Shown: positions 46,347-56,316, counted from the stretch's first letter. The stretch: DNA of 64,000 nt from Flavobacteriales bacterium (GCA_013359255.1 JABWCF010000001.1:1-64000); one strand, 5' to 3'. Notes: generated by a model from the letters alone, not told the origin. Program-made: numbers and translations.

Positions 46347-49300
46347 ATGATTAAAAAAACACTCTTTTCAATTTTTCTTTTTGCAAACCTTCATACGTTT
46401 TCTCAAAGTTATTCCATACACCTTCAATCCGGAGTTTTTACGCCACTCGAAAATAACTTATCTGATGTGCGGTGGAGTAACGATGAACTCGTAAACGGAT
46501 ACTATTACCGATTTATTCAGTTTAAAACCATTCCCACCAACGAAGAGAAAAAATATTTTGCAGCACATGGAATATTACTTTATAACTATGTTCCAAACCA
46601 TGTTTTTATGGCAGCTATTCCTGCGGCATTTGATATTACTCTATTAAACGAAGAGAATATACGCTCTGTTTTTACCATAGAAAAAAACAATAAACTCGAA
46701 GTTTCTCTTGCAAAGAAACAATATCCGAGTTGGGCTTTAAAAACCAATCAGAAAATTGAATTGGTGGCCATGCAACATCCCAATGTTTCGTACAACCAAG
46801 TAAGCCAATGGCTTAAAAACGAAGGAGCCGATGTGCAGCATTCTCTTGTTCGCCAAGGGGCACACCGCATCATAATAAAAATATCCGAAATAGAAAAATT
46901 CGCTTCTTTACCATATCTCTATTTTTTAGAGCCTTTCGATTCAAACCCCCAGCCCGATAACTTAGTAGGCCGATCTGATCACCGTTCTAACATGATAGCA
47001 ACCGATTACTTCGGTGGATTAAAATATGATGGTACCGGAGTAAAAATAGCATTGAATGATGATGGAGTAATTGGGCCTCACATAGATTATCAGGGAAGAT
47101 TAATAAGCCAATTTATTGGGTTTAACAACGGAAACCATGGCGATCATTGTGCCGGAACTATTATGAGTGCAGGAAACAGAAACCCATTGGGAAGAGGAAT
47201 GGCATTTGGTGCAGATTTAGGCGTGTACGGAGTTTCCGGAATGTTTTCTACTTTATATCAGGCCTTCGACAGTATTTACTCGCATTATAACAAATACGAG
47301 ATTCGCATTACTTCTACTTCTTACAGTAATGGAAACAATGCCGGGTATACCAGCTTAGCTCAGTTAATGGATATTCACATAAACGATATGCCCGATTTAA
47401 TGCATGTTTTTTCGGCCGGAAATGCAGGTACATCAGATTTTGGATATGGAGCAGGTGCCGGATGGGGAAATATAACCGGAGGGCACAAGCAAGCCAAGAA
47501 TGTTATAGCTACAGGAAATGTAACATATCAAGATGTATTAGCAAATTCCAGTAGCAGAGGCCCTGCACACGATGGTAGAATAAAGCCCGACATTTGTGCA
47601 GTAGGCACCAACGTACTTTCTACCATAGACCCACATAATTACGCTAACTTTACAGGAACATCTATGGCTTGCCCGGGTATTGCAGGAACATTTGGGCAAC
47701 TTTATCAGGCATACAAAGAGTTAAATAACGGAAATAATCCCTCTTCCGCATTAATAAAAGCATGTGTTCTAAATACCGGAGATGACCTTGGAAACCCAGG
47801 CCCAGACTACAAACACGGATGGGGAAGAATAAATGCCCGAAGAGCTTATTCTATCATTAAAAACAATCAATACCTCAGCGATATGGTTTCGCAGGGTGGC
47901 AATAAAACGCATATAATTACGGTACCTAATGGTGTTTCGGAATTAAGAGTAATGGTTTATTGGCACGATTTTAAGGCAACCGTTGGAGTTTCTAAAGCTC
48001 TGGTAAATAATTTAGATTTTACCTTAACCACCCCCTCTTCTCAAATAGTGCAACCTTGGGTGTTAGATCCTACGCCCAATCCTGTTAATTTAAACACACC
48101 GGCTGTGCAAGGAGTAGATACACTCAATAATGTAGAGCAAGTTACCATTGCAATTCCTGTGGCCGGAAATTATACGGTTACCATTAATGGAACTCAAGTG
48201 CCTCAAGGCCCTCAAGAATACTACGTGGTGTATGAATTTGTATCCGATGATTTGGTTTTAACATACCCTAGCGGAGGAGAATCTATTGTACCTAGTACTC
48301 AGGAAACCATTCGTTGGGACGCCTTTGGAAACTCCGGCACATTTACATTAGAGTATTCTGCAGATAATGGAAATACCTGGAATACCATTGCTTCAGGAAT
48401 AGCTGCTGCACAACGCTATTACGACTGGAATCCACCCACGGTAGTTACAGGTCAAGCTCTTGTGCGTGTTTCGCGAGGAGGAAAAAGCGATGTTTCCGAT
48501 GCGAACTTTTCAATTATTGGGGTGCCTGTTAATATTATGGTAGATTGGGTGTGTATAGATTCTATGCAGGTAAGCTACGGAGCAGTTTCCGGTGCAACAG
48601 GTTACGTTGTTAGCATTCTTGGAAATAAATACATGGATTCTGTGGGCTACTCTACCACTACTACCTGTGTAGTAAAAAATATAAATACATTTAATCCGGG
48701 TTGGTTTAGTGTACATGCTTTAGGAGTAAACAATTGTGTAGGCCGAAGAGCTATAGCTCAACCCTATCAGGCAGTTCCGTATAATTGTGTTATTCCTGAT
48801 GATATTGTTATGTTGAATCATTTAGCGCCAAACAATACTACTATATTAAACTGTCAACCTATTGCTAATCCTTTTCCCGTAAGTGTTACCATTAAAAATG
48901 CAGGTTTAACACCCGCTTCAAACATTGCCGTAAAATATTCTGTAAATGGAGGAAGCCCGGTTGCCGAAGCGTATGCAGGGCCAATAAATGCCAATACATC
49001 GGTAGTGTATAATTTTATTCAGGGAGCTACGCTTTCATCTCCGGGTAATTACGAATTTAAGGCATGGATAGAGCATCCGAACAACCAAATTCCTACAAAC
49101 GATACCACCACATGGTACAAAAATGTAGTTTCTCAGCCGGTGTTGCCGCTCCCCTTTTTAGAAGACTTTGAAACCTTTTCTTTATGTGCCACCACCTCTA
49201 ATTGCAGTGCCGAAAATTGTGCAATGAGTAATGGATGGCTTAACGAATTTAATAACTTAACCGATAGTATTGACTGGAGAACCAACAGCGGCCCAACTCC

Positions 49301-49967
49301 CACAACGAATACAGGTCCGGCAATGGATTATTTGCCCGGAATACTTGATGGAAAATATGTTTACATTGAAGCATCTTCTTGCTTTAATAAACCGGCTGAA
49401 TTAATTTCACCCTGTATAGAAATTGCAAGCAATTTAATTGCACCCGAAATGAGTTTTGCTTATCATATGTGGGGCTCTGATATGGGCGAATTGCATATCG
49501 ATGTTTTTTCCGATGGAGTTTGGAACAATGATGTGATTCCTGTTTTTACAGGCGATAAAGGAAACACATGGAATACAGCGGTGGTACCTCTATCAACATA
49601 CATAGGTAAAACTATCAACATTCGTTTTAGAGGAATTTCCGGTACAAATTTTAATAGCGATATGGCACTCGATGCCATTTCTATTACCGATCCGGTAGGT
49701 TTAAATAATCAGGAACCTGAGATGATAATGCAGCTTTTTCCAAACCCTACCAATGGTTTAATTAATTTGGAAATGTATCGTGTGCCTTCCGAAACAGAAA
49801 TTTTGATTACCGATGTAAACGGTAAAATCATTTATAAAAGTAAAATACAGCCGCAGGGAAACACTATAAATACCACAATAAATCTTCAAAATACTAATGC
49901 AGGTATCTATTTTATAACGATTAAAAATAACATTGGAATTATAAATAAAAAGGTATTAAAGTTTTAG
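46347..49967 (+). CDS. T9SS-secreted S8 (subtilisin-like) serine protease
   Basis: 1206 residues. Signal peptide (about 1-20), inhibitor-like prodomain (to about 205), then an S8 catalytic domain (about 215-515): Asp in ALNDDGV, His in NHGDHCAGT, oxyanion Asn in SAGNAGTS, and Ser in GTSMACPG. A P/Homo B-like domain (HIITVPNGVSELRVMVYW), Ig/fibronectin-like domains, a CARDB-like segment and a MAM-like domain follow, then a type A sorting domain (about 1130-1206, LFPNPTNGLINL). It is probably a secreted or surface protease for protein degradation. All catalytic residues are intact. Confidence 0.92.
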   Translation: MIKKTLFSIFLFANLHTFSQSYSIHLQSGVFTPLENNLSDVRWSNDELVNGYYYRFIQFKTIPTNEEKKYFAAHGILLYNYVPNHVFMAAIPAAFDITLLNEENIRSVFTIEKNNKLEVSLAKKQYPSWALKTNQKIELVAMQHPNVSYNQVSQWLKNEGADVQHSLVRQGAHRIIIKISEIEKFASLPYLYFLEPFDSNPQPDNLVGRSDHRSNMIATDYFGGLKYDGTGVKIALNDDGVIGPHIDYQGRLISQFIGFNNGNHGDHCAGTIMSAGNRNPLGRGMAFGADLGVYGVSGMFSTLYQAFDSIYSHYNKYEIRITSTSYSNGNNAGYTSLAQLMDIHINDMPDLMHVFSAGNAGTSDFGYGAGAGWGNITGGHKQAKNVIATGNVTYQDVLANSSSRGPAHDGRIKPDICAVGTNVLSTIDPHNYANFTGTSMACPGIAGTFGQLYQAYKELNNGNNPSSALIKACVLNTGDDLGNPGPDYKHGWGRINARRAYSIIKNNQYLSDMVSQGGNKTHIITVPNGVSELRVMVYWHDFKATVGVSKALVNNLDFTLTTPSSQIVQPWVLDPTPNPVNLNTPAVQGVDTLNNVEQVTIAIPVAGNYTVTINGTQVPQGPQEYYVVYEFVSDDLVLTYPSGGESIVPSTQETIRWDAFGNSGTFTLEYSADNGNTWNTIASGIAAAQRYYDWNPPTVVTGQALVRVSRGGKSDVSDANFSIIGVPVNIMVDWVCIDSMQVSYGAVSGATGYVVSILGNKYMDSVGYSTTTTCVVKNINTFNPGWFSVHALGVNNCVGRRAIAQPYQAVPYNCVIPDDIVMLNHLAPNNTTILNCQPIANPFPVSVTIKNAGLTPASNIAVKYSVNGGSPVAEAYAGPINANTSVVYNFIQGATLSSPGNYEFKAWIEHPNNQIPTNDTTTWYKNVVSQPVLPLPFLEDFETFSLCATTSNCSAENCAMSNGWLNEFNNLTDSIDWRTNSGPTPTTNTGPAMDYLPGILDGKYVYIEASSCFNKPAELISPCIEIASNLIAPEMSFAYHMWGSDMGELHIDVFSDGVWNNDVIPVFTGDKGNTWNTAVVPLSTYIGKTINIRFRGISGTNFNSDMALDAISITDPVGLNNQEPEMIMQLFPNPTNGLINLEMYRVPSETEILITDVNGKIIYKSKIQPQGNTINTTINLQNTNAGIYFITIKNNIGIINKKVLKF

Positions 49968-49988
49968 CGATTTAATTTTTAAGTAAAC

Positions 49989-50023
49989 AAGAAAGGCATG
50001 AATTTTCTTCTCATGCCTTTCTT
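49989..50023 (+). terminator. Intrinsic terminator of the S8 protease gene
   Basis: AAGAAAGGCATGA pairs perfectly with TCATGCCTTTCTT around a 9-base loop, 22 bases past the stop, followed by TATTTTT. Confidence 0.88.
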
Positions 50024-50031
50024 TATTTTTG
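50024..50031 (+). promoter_or_regulatory. -7 promoter box immediately before queE
   Basis: TATTTTTG matches TAnnTTTG and ends four bases before GTG 50036. It overlaps the T tract of the terminator stem. The transcript would be nearly leaderless. Confidence 0.3.
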
Positions 50032-50035
50032 TAGA

Positions 50036-50689
50036 GTGAGTAATCAAAAAATATTTTTAAACGAAGCCAATCAATCTCTTCTAAACAATGGTAAAATTCT
50101 TCCGATTATGGAGGAGTTTTACACCATTCAGGGCGAGGGTTTTCATACCGGTAAGGCTGCGTATTTTATTCGAGTGGGAGGTTGTGATGTGGGTTGTCAT
50201 TGGTGCGATGTGAAAGAAAGCTGGAATTCTGCAATACACCCCCTTACCGAAATAAGTTCCGTGCTGGGTAATGTTCAGTTGTATCCAACAAAAACAATAG
50301 TAGTTACAGGCGGGGAGCCTACCGGGTATAATCTTAATTTTCTAACTCGGTTTTTCTCCGAACACCATTACTCTCTTCATCTCGAAACCTCGGGAGCTTT
50401 TGAAATAACAGGCAATTGGCACTGGATTTGTTTATCTCCTAAAAAAAATATGCACCCTACCTCCTCATCATACAATAAAGCCAATGAACTAAAAGTAATT
50501 ATACACAATAAAAACGATTTTGAGTGGGCAGAAATTAATGCGAAGAAAGTAAACAGTAATTGTACACTGTTTTTACAACCCGAGTGGAGCAACAGAAATA
50601 AAACAATTCCCCTAATCATTGATTATGTAATGAAACACCCCGAGTGGAACATTTCCTTACAAACCCACAAATATTTAAATATACCTTAA
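50036..50689 (+). CDS. queE: 7-carboxy-7-deazaguanine synthase QueE
   Basis: 217 residues, radical-SAM family. The cluster motif is CX3CX2C (Cys50, 54, 57 in GGCDVGCHWCD), as in QueE; EEFYTIQGEG and TGGEPTGYN are conserved. It converts 6-carboxytetrahydropterin to CDG in queuosine/preQ0 synthesis. The start is GTG at 50036; ATG 50108 would remove 24 residues that look family-like. The porE-like gene follows two bases after the stop. A queuosine-precursor transporter is encoded at 43023-43709. Confidence 0.92.
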   Translation: MSNQKIFLNEANQSLLNNGKILPIMEEFYTIQGEGFHTGKAAYFIRVGGCDVGCHWCDVKESWNSAIHPLTEISSVLGNVQLYPTKTIVVTGGEPTGYNLNFLTRFFSEHHYSLHLETSGAFEITGNWHWICLSPKKNMHPTSSSYNKANELKVIIHNKNDFEWAEINAKKVNSNCTLFLQPEWSNRNKTIPLIIDYVMKHPEWNISLQTHKYLNIP

Positions 50690-50691
50690 GC

Positions 50692-52638
50692 ATGAAAAAA
50701 TTTGGAATCTCTATTTTACCAATCCTTTTTTTAGTTTCATGTGCAAGTGCACAAAACTATTCGTCAACTAACAAAAAAGCCATAAAACATTACCAGGAAG
50801 CTGAACTGGCCTTTCAAAGCATGAATAATGAGTTGGCCATAGTAAATTTAAAACTGGCTATTGAAAAAGACCCCCGTTTTATAGAACCGCTTATTTACTT
50901 AGGCGATATCTATGCAATGATGCGAGAAAATAAACTGGCAGAAGAATACTATAAAAAAGCCATTTCTTTACAACCCGATTTTTTCCCGGCAGCCTATTAT
51001 ACTTTGGGGCAACTAGCTATGCTCAGAAGCGAATATGCCGAAGCAAAAGAGTATTTTAAAAAATTCCTGTCTTACCCCTCAAAAGGTCAAAATTTACAAA
51101 ACGATGCCCAAAAACAAATAGCCAATTGCGATTTTGCCCAAAAGGCTATGCAAAACCCTGTAAATTATAATCCCCGAAATTTAGGCCCCGAAATAAATAG
51201 TTCACTACCCGAATATTTTCCATGCATAACAGCCGATGATGAAATGCTTCTTTTTACCCGCAGGTTAAACGATAAATCTACCCCCTCGGGCTTTAACGAA
51301 GAATTTTATGTTACTTATAAAAACAATGGCAAATGGAGTAATGCTAAAAACATAGGTTTGCCAATCAACACTCAATATAATGAAGGGGCTCCCACTCTTT
51401 CGGTAGACGGCCAATCGCTGATATTTACAGCCTGCGAATTTTACGGAGAATATGGACCTAAAAGAAAAGGACAGGGTAGCTGCGATTTATTTTATACAAC
51501 CATGTTGGGTAATTCGTGGATTGTTCCTGTTAATTTAGGAGCACCCATTAATACATCTAACTGGGAGAGCCAGCCTAGTTATGCCGGAGACGGACGAACG
51601 CTTTATTTTGTAAGAGGTTTAAAAACTCGCTCCGGAGTTGCCGACCAAAATATTTATGTTGCTGTTCTTCAGGATAACGGCAAGTGGTCGGAGCCAAAAC
51701 TACTCAGTAATAAAATTAATACTCCGGGTAGAGAGGAATCGGTTTTTATACACCCCGATGGAAAAACGCTCTATTTTTCTTCTGATGGGCATACCGGAAT
51801 GGGAGGTTTAGATATTTTTGTTAGCCGAATGGACGAACAAGGAGAATGGGGAAATCCGGTAAACCTTGGTTATCCTATAAATACCTCAGGTGATGAAAAT
51901 AGTTTGCTTGTTTCAGCCGATGGAAAATTAGCCTACTTTGCTTCCGACCGTGAAGGCGGATACGGAGAATTAGATTTGTATGCTTTCGACCTACCTCTTG
52001 AATTTGCCCCTACTCCAGTAACTTACCTAAGAGGGTTGGTTTATGATGCTGAAACTAAAAAGCCTTTAGATGCTCGCTTTGAACTTATTGATTTATCTAC
52101 CGGAAAACAAGTTGCCGAAACCTTTTCAAATGCAGGAACAGGTTTTTATCTGGTAGCATTGCCTTCCAGCAAAGAATATGCAATCAATGCAAGCAAAGAC
52201 GGATATTTGTTTTTTTCGGAAAATTTTACACTTACAACCCCAGAAAACTTTAAACCATACGAAAAAGATGTGCCCATGAAACCCATTAAAGAAGGGGAAG
52301 CCGTAGTGCTAAAAAATATTTTTTTCGAAACAGCAAAATTTAATTTAGAAGAAAAATCAAAAGCCGAACTTGAAAAATTATTTATCTTTTTAAATAAAAA
52401 CCAAAGCGTTAAAATAGAAATTAGTGGCCATACCGATAATGTAGGCAACAAACAATCGAACATTACCCTCTCTGATAATCGTGCAAAAGCAGTGTACCAT
52501 TATTTAATAGAAAAGGGTATTGAAAAAACACGACTTAGTTACAAAGGCTACGGTGATGAAAAACCTGTTGACACTAACGATACCGAAACAGGAAGAGCCA
52601 ATAACAGAAGAACAGAATTTAAAATTACTGCAAAATAA
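50692..52638 (+). CDS. PorE-like lipoprotein: TPR, PD40 propeller, CRD and OmpA domain
   Basis: 648 residues from ATG 50692, where a lipobox signal starts (ILFLVSCAS). Domain order: TPR (about 30-150), PD40/WD40-like beta-propeller of five blades (about 160-430; LPEYFPCITADD, APTLSVDGQSLIF, GGLDIFVS), carboxypeptidase-regulatory domain (about 445-525) and OmpA peptidoglycan-binding domain (about 535-648; GHTDNVG, NRRTEF). This is the architecture of PorE, a T9SS component linking the machine to peptidoglycan. Several similar proteins occur in each genome, so it may be a paralogue. It follows queE after two bases and ends two bases from a convergent gene. Confidence 0.8.
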   Translation: MKKFGISILPILFLVSCASAQNYSSTNKKAIKHYQEAELAFQSMNNELAIVNLKLAIEKDPRFIEPLIYLGDIYAMMRENKLAEEYYKKAISLQPDFFPAAYYTLGQLAMLRSEYAEAKEYFKKFLSYPSKGQNLQNDAQKQIANCDFAQKAMQNPVNYNPRNLGPEINSSLPEYFPCITADDEMLLFTRRLNDKSTPSGFNEEFYVTYKNNGKWSNAKNIGLPINTQYNEGAPTLSVDGQSLIFTACEFYGEYGPKRKGQGSCDLFYTTMLGNSWIVPVNLGAPINTSNWESQPSYAGDGRTLYFVRGLKTRSGVADQNIYVAVLQDNGKWSEPKLLSNKINTPGREESVFIHPDGKTLYFSSDGHTGMGGLDIFVSRMDEQGEWGNPVNLGYPINTSGDENSLLVSADGKLAYFASDREGGYGELDLYAFDLPLEFAPTPVTYLRGLVYDAETKKPLDARFELIDLSTGKQVAETFSNAGTGFYLVALPSSKEYAINASKDGYLFFSENFTLTTPENFKPYEKDVPMKPIKEGEAVVLKNIFFETAKFNLEEKSKAELEKLFIFLNKNQSVKIEISGHTDNVGNKQSNITLSDNRAKAVYHYLIEKGIEKTRLSYKGYGDEKPVDTNDTETGRANNRRTEFKITAK

Positions 52639-52640
52639 TT

Positions 52641-54740
52641 TTAAAAACTTATACGAATTTGTGCCTTTATTTCGGTTTTTGCATTTCCGTTTATTAAATC
52701 CAATCCGCTGCCAATTTCTGTTTGGTTGTTATAAAAAGTTTGGGCTATGCGAAACCAAAAATCAACATTGCGAATGCCACTATATTTAATAATTAAGTAG
52801 CTACGACTACCACGGTAATAATAGGCCGGAATAGAAAAAGCGTACAACACATCGTTTTCGTAGGCATAAATGCGAGAATCGTACGAATCAGTTTCAAATA
52901 AAGTATATCGGAAAGTAAAGGTAAATGGACTTTTGAGGCTTTGATAAATCACATCTTGATACAACATAACCCCTTTTTCATTTTTCTCATTTTCGCCCAG
53001 TTTGTATTGAAGTAGTTCTATACGACTTTTAAGTTTAAGGGCATCGGTTACTTTGTAAGAAATATCGTACCGATAATTTATTTGATTTTGTTCTACAGGG
53101 TATAAAATAGTGTTTTCGGGAGTTTGTGTGTTTCTGAATTTGCTGCGTTCACGTACTCTCACATACATATCCAATTTTTTGCTTGGGGTATAGTTTAATT
53201 GTACTAAATATTCACTTCCTTCGGAGGGTGAATTTACCTGATATTTTAACCATGGAAATTTATATGTATCGAAATAAGCGGTTATAGCAAAGTATTTAAA
53301 AGGGTTTGATTTGATACCCAGATATAACCCTTGTTCATTGTAAGGAATCGTATTTTCTGCGATGGCGTTGCTTAACAATGTACGGTAGTTTCTCTGAAAA
53401 TTTCTGTGTAAAACAGAAAAGGTTAGTTTCGGATCTAGCATCATAATAGCTCCGTTAATACTGGCAAATCCGGCATTGAGGCTATGCGATGTTTCACCAA
53501 ATAAATTAATATTACGGTAAACGTAATTATAGTCTACACCAAGGTTTGTAAGAGAATTGGTATCTAAGTTAAATTGGTTGTAGTAAGATAAATTGGGTTT
53601 GTAATTTGAGTTAAAGGTAGAGTGGATGATTGTAGTACCTATATTCAAATTTCTTCTTTTATAAGCGAAATGCCCTCCTGCATCGGTTCGTTGAACCGAA
53701 TTTTTATCGGCTATTTCTCCGGGTGTTCTGTGAAATCCGCTTTGCTGAAAAGAGGTAATGGTTGTTACATCTTGGTCAACCGCAAAACTGGTATCGGGTT
53801 CCTGCACATTGGCATCTATTTTTTTTGAAGAATAGAATGCTGTAAGTTCAATATTATTAAATTGCCATGAGGAGCCCGCTCCTCTTAAAAAGCGATTTTC
53901 ATCAACTGAACTGTAAGGTAAAAGCCCGGTAGCGTTTCTTTTTATTAGTAAAATATCGACACCTTTTCCGAAAGCCAAACCCGACCAAAGCGTTAAACCT
54001 TGACCAAATTGAGCTTGATAATCGCCAATGGCAAGTTGTTTCATTTTGCCACGATTTCGTATAAAAAAGTGAGCCGAATAAAAATCGAATCCATTTTTCT
54101 GGGTTCCTTTAAGGAATTCTTCTCCAGGATCTTTTTCTGCTGTAATGCCTATGCTTAGTGTATTTCCGTAGGTGTAACGATACCGTGTAAAGAGGCGGGC
54201 TTTATTTCCAAGGTAACGAGAATTGGGTTTTAAAGCAAGCAAGGAATCTTCTATAGGGGCATATCCGGCTTGTTTTTCCAGTATTTGTTGGTAGCGTATA
54301 AAATAGCTGTGTTTTCCGTTGTTAAGCAACTCGTTCCATGATAGGCGGGCTTGTTCGGTAATGTACGAAATTTTAACAAAGGGTTTAATCAGTAAAATAG
54401 TTTCTAAAGTAAAACCTTCTATACTTTGCAATTCTTCCAATGCCATTAGTTTACCGTGCAAACGAATATGCTCCAACAAATAATTGATTTGTATTTCGTT
54501 TAGCAAAGAAAGGTCTTGTAATTCTTGTTTGTTGGTGTTATTTAAATTGATGGGGTTATCAAAAAAATACAAAAAACGGTCGAAAAGAGTAGAGTAATCC
54601 TCTTCGGTATCCTCAGAATTTTCGAGTAAAAATTCGATTCGTTTTTCAATAATTAAATTTTTGTCTGCTTCGTTTTTTTGAGCCGATAATTGGGTAGTTG
54701 CTACCCAAAACAGAAAAATATATAGTGTAAGTTTCTTCAC
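52641..54740 (-). CDS. HhH-domain/outer-membrane beta-barrel protein of unknown function
   Basis: 699 residues. Signal peptide (about 1-20), a ComEA-like helix-hairpin-helix region (about 55-125; INLNNTNKQELQDLSLL, ALEELQSIEGF), then a long aromatic, strand-rich region (about 140-699) ending AQIRISF, as in an outer-membrane barrel. HhH repeats normally bind DNA or act as protein adaptors. Joined to a barrel they suggest a surface pore or uptake role, but this is inference. The ATG overlaps the stop of the 54737-55552 barrel gene by four bases. The convergent PorE-like stop is two bases away. Confidence 0.78.
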   Translation of the reverse strand: MKKLTLYIFLFWVATTQLSAQKNEADKNLIIEKRIEFLLENSEDTEEDYSTLFDRFLYFFDNPINLNNTNKQELQDLSLLNEIQINYLLEHIRLHGKLMALEELQSIEGFTLETILLIKPFVKISYITEQARLSWNELLNNGKHSYFIRYQQILEKQAGYAPIEDSLLALKPNSRYLGNKARLFTRYRYTYGNTLSIGITAEKDPGEEFLKGTQKNGFDFYSAHFFIRNRGKMKQLAIGDYQAQFGQGLTLWSGLAFGKGVDILLIKRNATGLLPYSSVDENRFLRGAGSSWQFNNIELTAFYSSKKIDANVQEPDTSFAVDQDVTTITSFQQSGFHRTPGEIADKNSVQRTDAGGHFAYKRRNLNIGTTIIHSTFNSNYKPNLSYYNQFNLDTNSLTNLGVDYNYVYRNINLFGETSHSLNAGFASINGAIMMLDPKLTFSVLHRNFQRNYRTLLSNAIAENTIPYNEQGLYLGIKSNPFKYFAITAYFDTYKFPWLKYQVNSPSEGSEYLVQLNYTPSKKLDMYVRVRERSKFRNTQTPENTILYPVEQNQINYRYDISYKVTDALKLKSRIELLQYKLGENEKNEKGVMLYQDVIYQSLKSPFTFTFRYTLFETDSYDSRIYAYENDVLYAFSIPAYYYRGSRSYLIIKYSGIRNVDFWFRIAQTFYNNQTEIGSGLDLINGNAKTEIKAQIRISF

Positions 54741-55552
54741 TTAAAAGGTTGGTACGCCAATGAAACAGCAGGAGAAAAACCAAGTTTAGAATGATATCCT
54801 GTGGCAATATCAATTCTAAGTTCCTTGGTTTGTATGCCCAAGCCAAAGTTGTTTTGGGTTGGGTTGGTGGCTATTCCCATTCTAAAATATAAAATAGGAA
54901 TGGGGTGGTATTCTATTCCCGATTTTACTATGGGTTTTTCGTAAATATTTTTATCTATATCGGCAGCCAATAGCACTTTTTCCGAAAAGGCGTACATTAA
55001 CCCAATTCGCATAATAGTAGGAATTTTTTCGTTGTTGTAATCGGACAATTTGGTGCGTGTGGGGTTGTATAAGTGAGTGGCTAAAGTAAGTTCGTTGCTT
55101 AGTTTTGCCATAATACCTACTGCTCCGGTGAATGACTGGTGTTTGCCATAATTTTCGCCCAATTGTGTGCTAACGTAATTTAGCTGAATACCGGCAGAAA
55201 ATTTTTCACTGAATCTTTGTCCGTAAGAAATACCTGCTTTATTTTCGTTGTATAAATTAAATCCATACGAGGAAACACTTATTCCTAAAGCCCCTGATTT
55301 TATAGGGTATGCAAAGGCTCCAGCCTTAATACTCATTTCTTTTATACCAAAACGATTTTCGTAATACAGGCCTCCGCCTGCATCTTTTAAAAATCCGAGC
55401 CCTGCCTGATTGTTCTCTGCACTCCAAAAGTCCGATAAACTTACCGAAGCCCCACCCATACCAAGGGAACGAGCGCCTAATAAATAAAAAGAATTGCCGG
55501 CAAATAGAGTACGAGCACTAAAAAAGAGCACTAAAAAATATATTTTTTTCAT
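54737..55552 (-). CDS. PorV/PorQ-like outer-membrane beta-barrel protein
   Basis: 271 residues with signal peptide (MKKIYFLVLFFSARTLFA). The N-terminal GARSLGMGGASVSLSDFWSAENNQAGL matches the PorV/PorQ/FadL-like barrel families, in which the N-terminus plugs the pore; the rest is alternating strands ending VSLAYQPFK. It is shorter than PorV proper. It is first in a coupled pair with the HhH/barrel gene, so the two products may form one assembly (inference). Confidence 0.65.
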   Translation of the reverse strand: MKKIYFLVLFFSARTLFAGNSFYLLGARSLGMGGASVSLSDFWSAENNQAGLGFLKDAGGGLYYENRFGIKEMSIKAGAFAYPIKSGALGISVSSYGFNLYNENKAGISYGQRFSEKFSAGIQLNYVSTQLGENYGKHQSFTGAVGIMAKLSNELTLATHLYNPTRTKLSDYNNEKIPTIMRIGLMYAFSEKVLLAADIDKNIYEKPIVKSGIEYHPIPILYFRMGIATNPTQNNFGLGIQTKELRIDIATGYHSKLGFSPAVSLAYQPFK

Positions 55553-55700
55553 AGAATTATTTGCACCAATTTACAAGAATTTTTCTATTTGCGGCAATTC
55601 TTCAAATTGACAAAATAAATTTAGTATTTGGGTATAAAAAATAGAAAAGTGTTATCTTTTATTTCATATTGCATGGCAATTTCTTTAATTTCGTTTTGTT

Positions 55701-56246
55701 ATGATTAAAAAAATATCCGCATGGTTATTTACCACATTGGGCTGGAGAATGGTAGGAGAAATTCCTCCACATATAAAAAAATATGTGCTGGTTGCTGCTC
55801 CTCATACTAGTAATTGGGATTATCTATATGGGCGTTTATTTTTTTTTGCAAAAGGTATTCCGGTAAGAATGCTCATAAAAAAAGAATTATTTTTTTTTCC
55901 GCTAGGGTTTTTTTTAACAGCACTAGGAGGTATACCGGTTGACCGAAGTAAAAAATCGAACTTGACTTATGATTTAGTAAGAATATTTCAGCAATACGAA
56001 CATTTAGCCATATTATTTACACCCGAAGGTACACGAAAATATAGCCCTAACTGGAAAAAAGGATTTTATTACACAGCCGAAGCCGCTCATGTTCCTATTG
56101 TATTAGGATTTATAGATTACGAAAAAAAAATAGGTGGATTTGGCCCTGTTTTTGAGCCTACCGGAAACGTAGAGGCCGACCTAGAAAAAATAAAAGTGTT
56201 CTACAAAAACAAAAAAGGAAAGTATCCGGAGCAAGGAGTGAAATAG
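55701..56246 (+). CDS. PlsC-family lysophospholipid acyltransferase
   Basis: 181 residues, short for the family. The catalytic HX4D motif is present as HTSNWD in AAPHTSNWDYLYG (about 33-45), with the TPEGTRKYSPNWKKG acceptor motif near 113-127. A hydrophobic segment (PLGFFLTALGGIPV) lies between. It probably acylates a glycerophosphate-type or lysophospholipid acceptor at the inner membrane; the exact substrate is unknown. The 148 bases upstream, shared with the divergent barrel gene, hold a weak TAATTTCG box but no gene. Confidence 0.85.
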   Translation: MIKKISAWLFTTLGWRMVGEIPPHIKKYVLVAAPHTSNWDYLYGRLFFFAKGIPVRMLIKKELFFFPLGFFLTALGGIPVDRSKKSNLTYDLVRIFQQYEHLAILFTPEGTRKYSPNWKKGFYYTAEAAHVPIVLGFIDYEKKIGGFGPVFEPTGNVEADLEKIKVFYKNKKGKYPEQGVK

Positions 56247-56288
56247 ATTTTTTAACTCTATTTAACAAGCATTAATGCTTGGTTGGTA

Positions 56289-56316
56289 TAAATTTGGTAA
56301 TTAAGTTGTAATTTTG
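56289..56316 (+). promoter_or_regulatory. Two overlapping promoter-like boxes for tmRNA
   Basis: TAAATTTG (56289-56296) and TAATTTTG (56309-56316) both match TAnnTTTG. Transcription from the second would begin about 14 bases before the mature 5' end at 56334, leaving a short leader for RNase P. A TTG at 56283-56285 lies about 23 bases before the second box. Confidence 0.45.
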
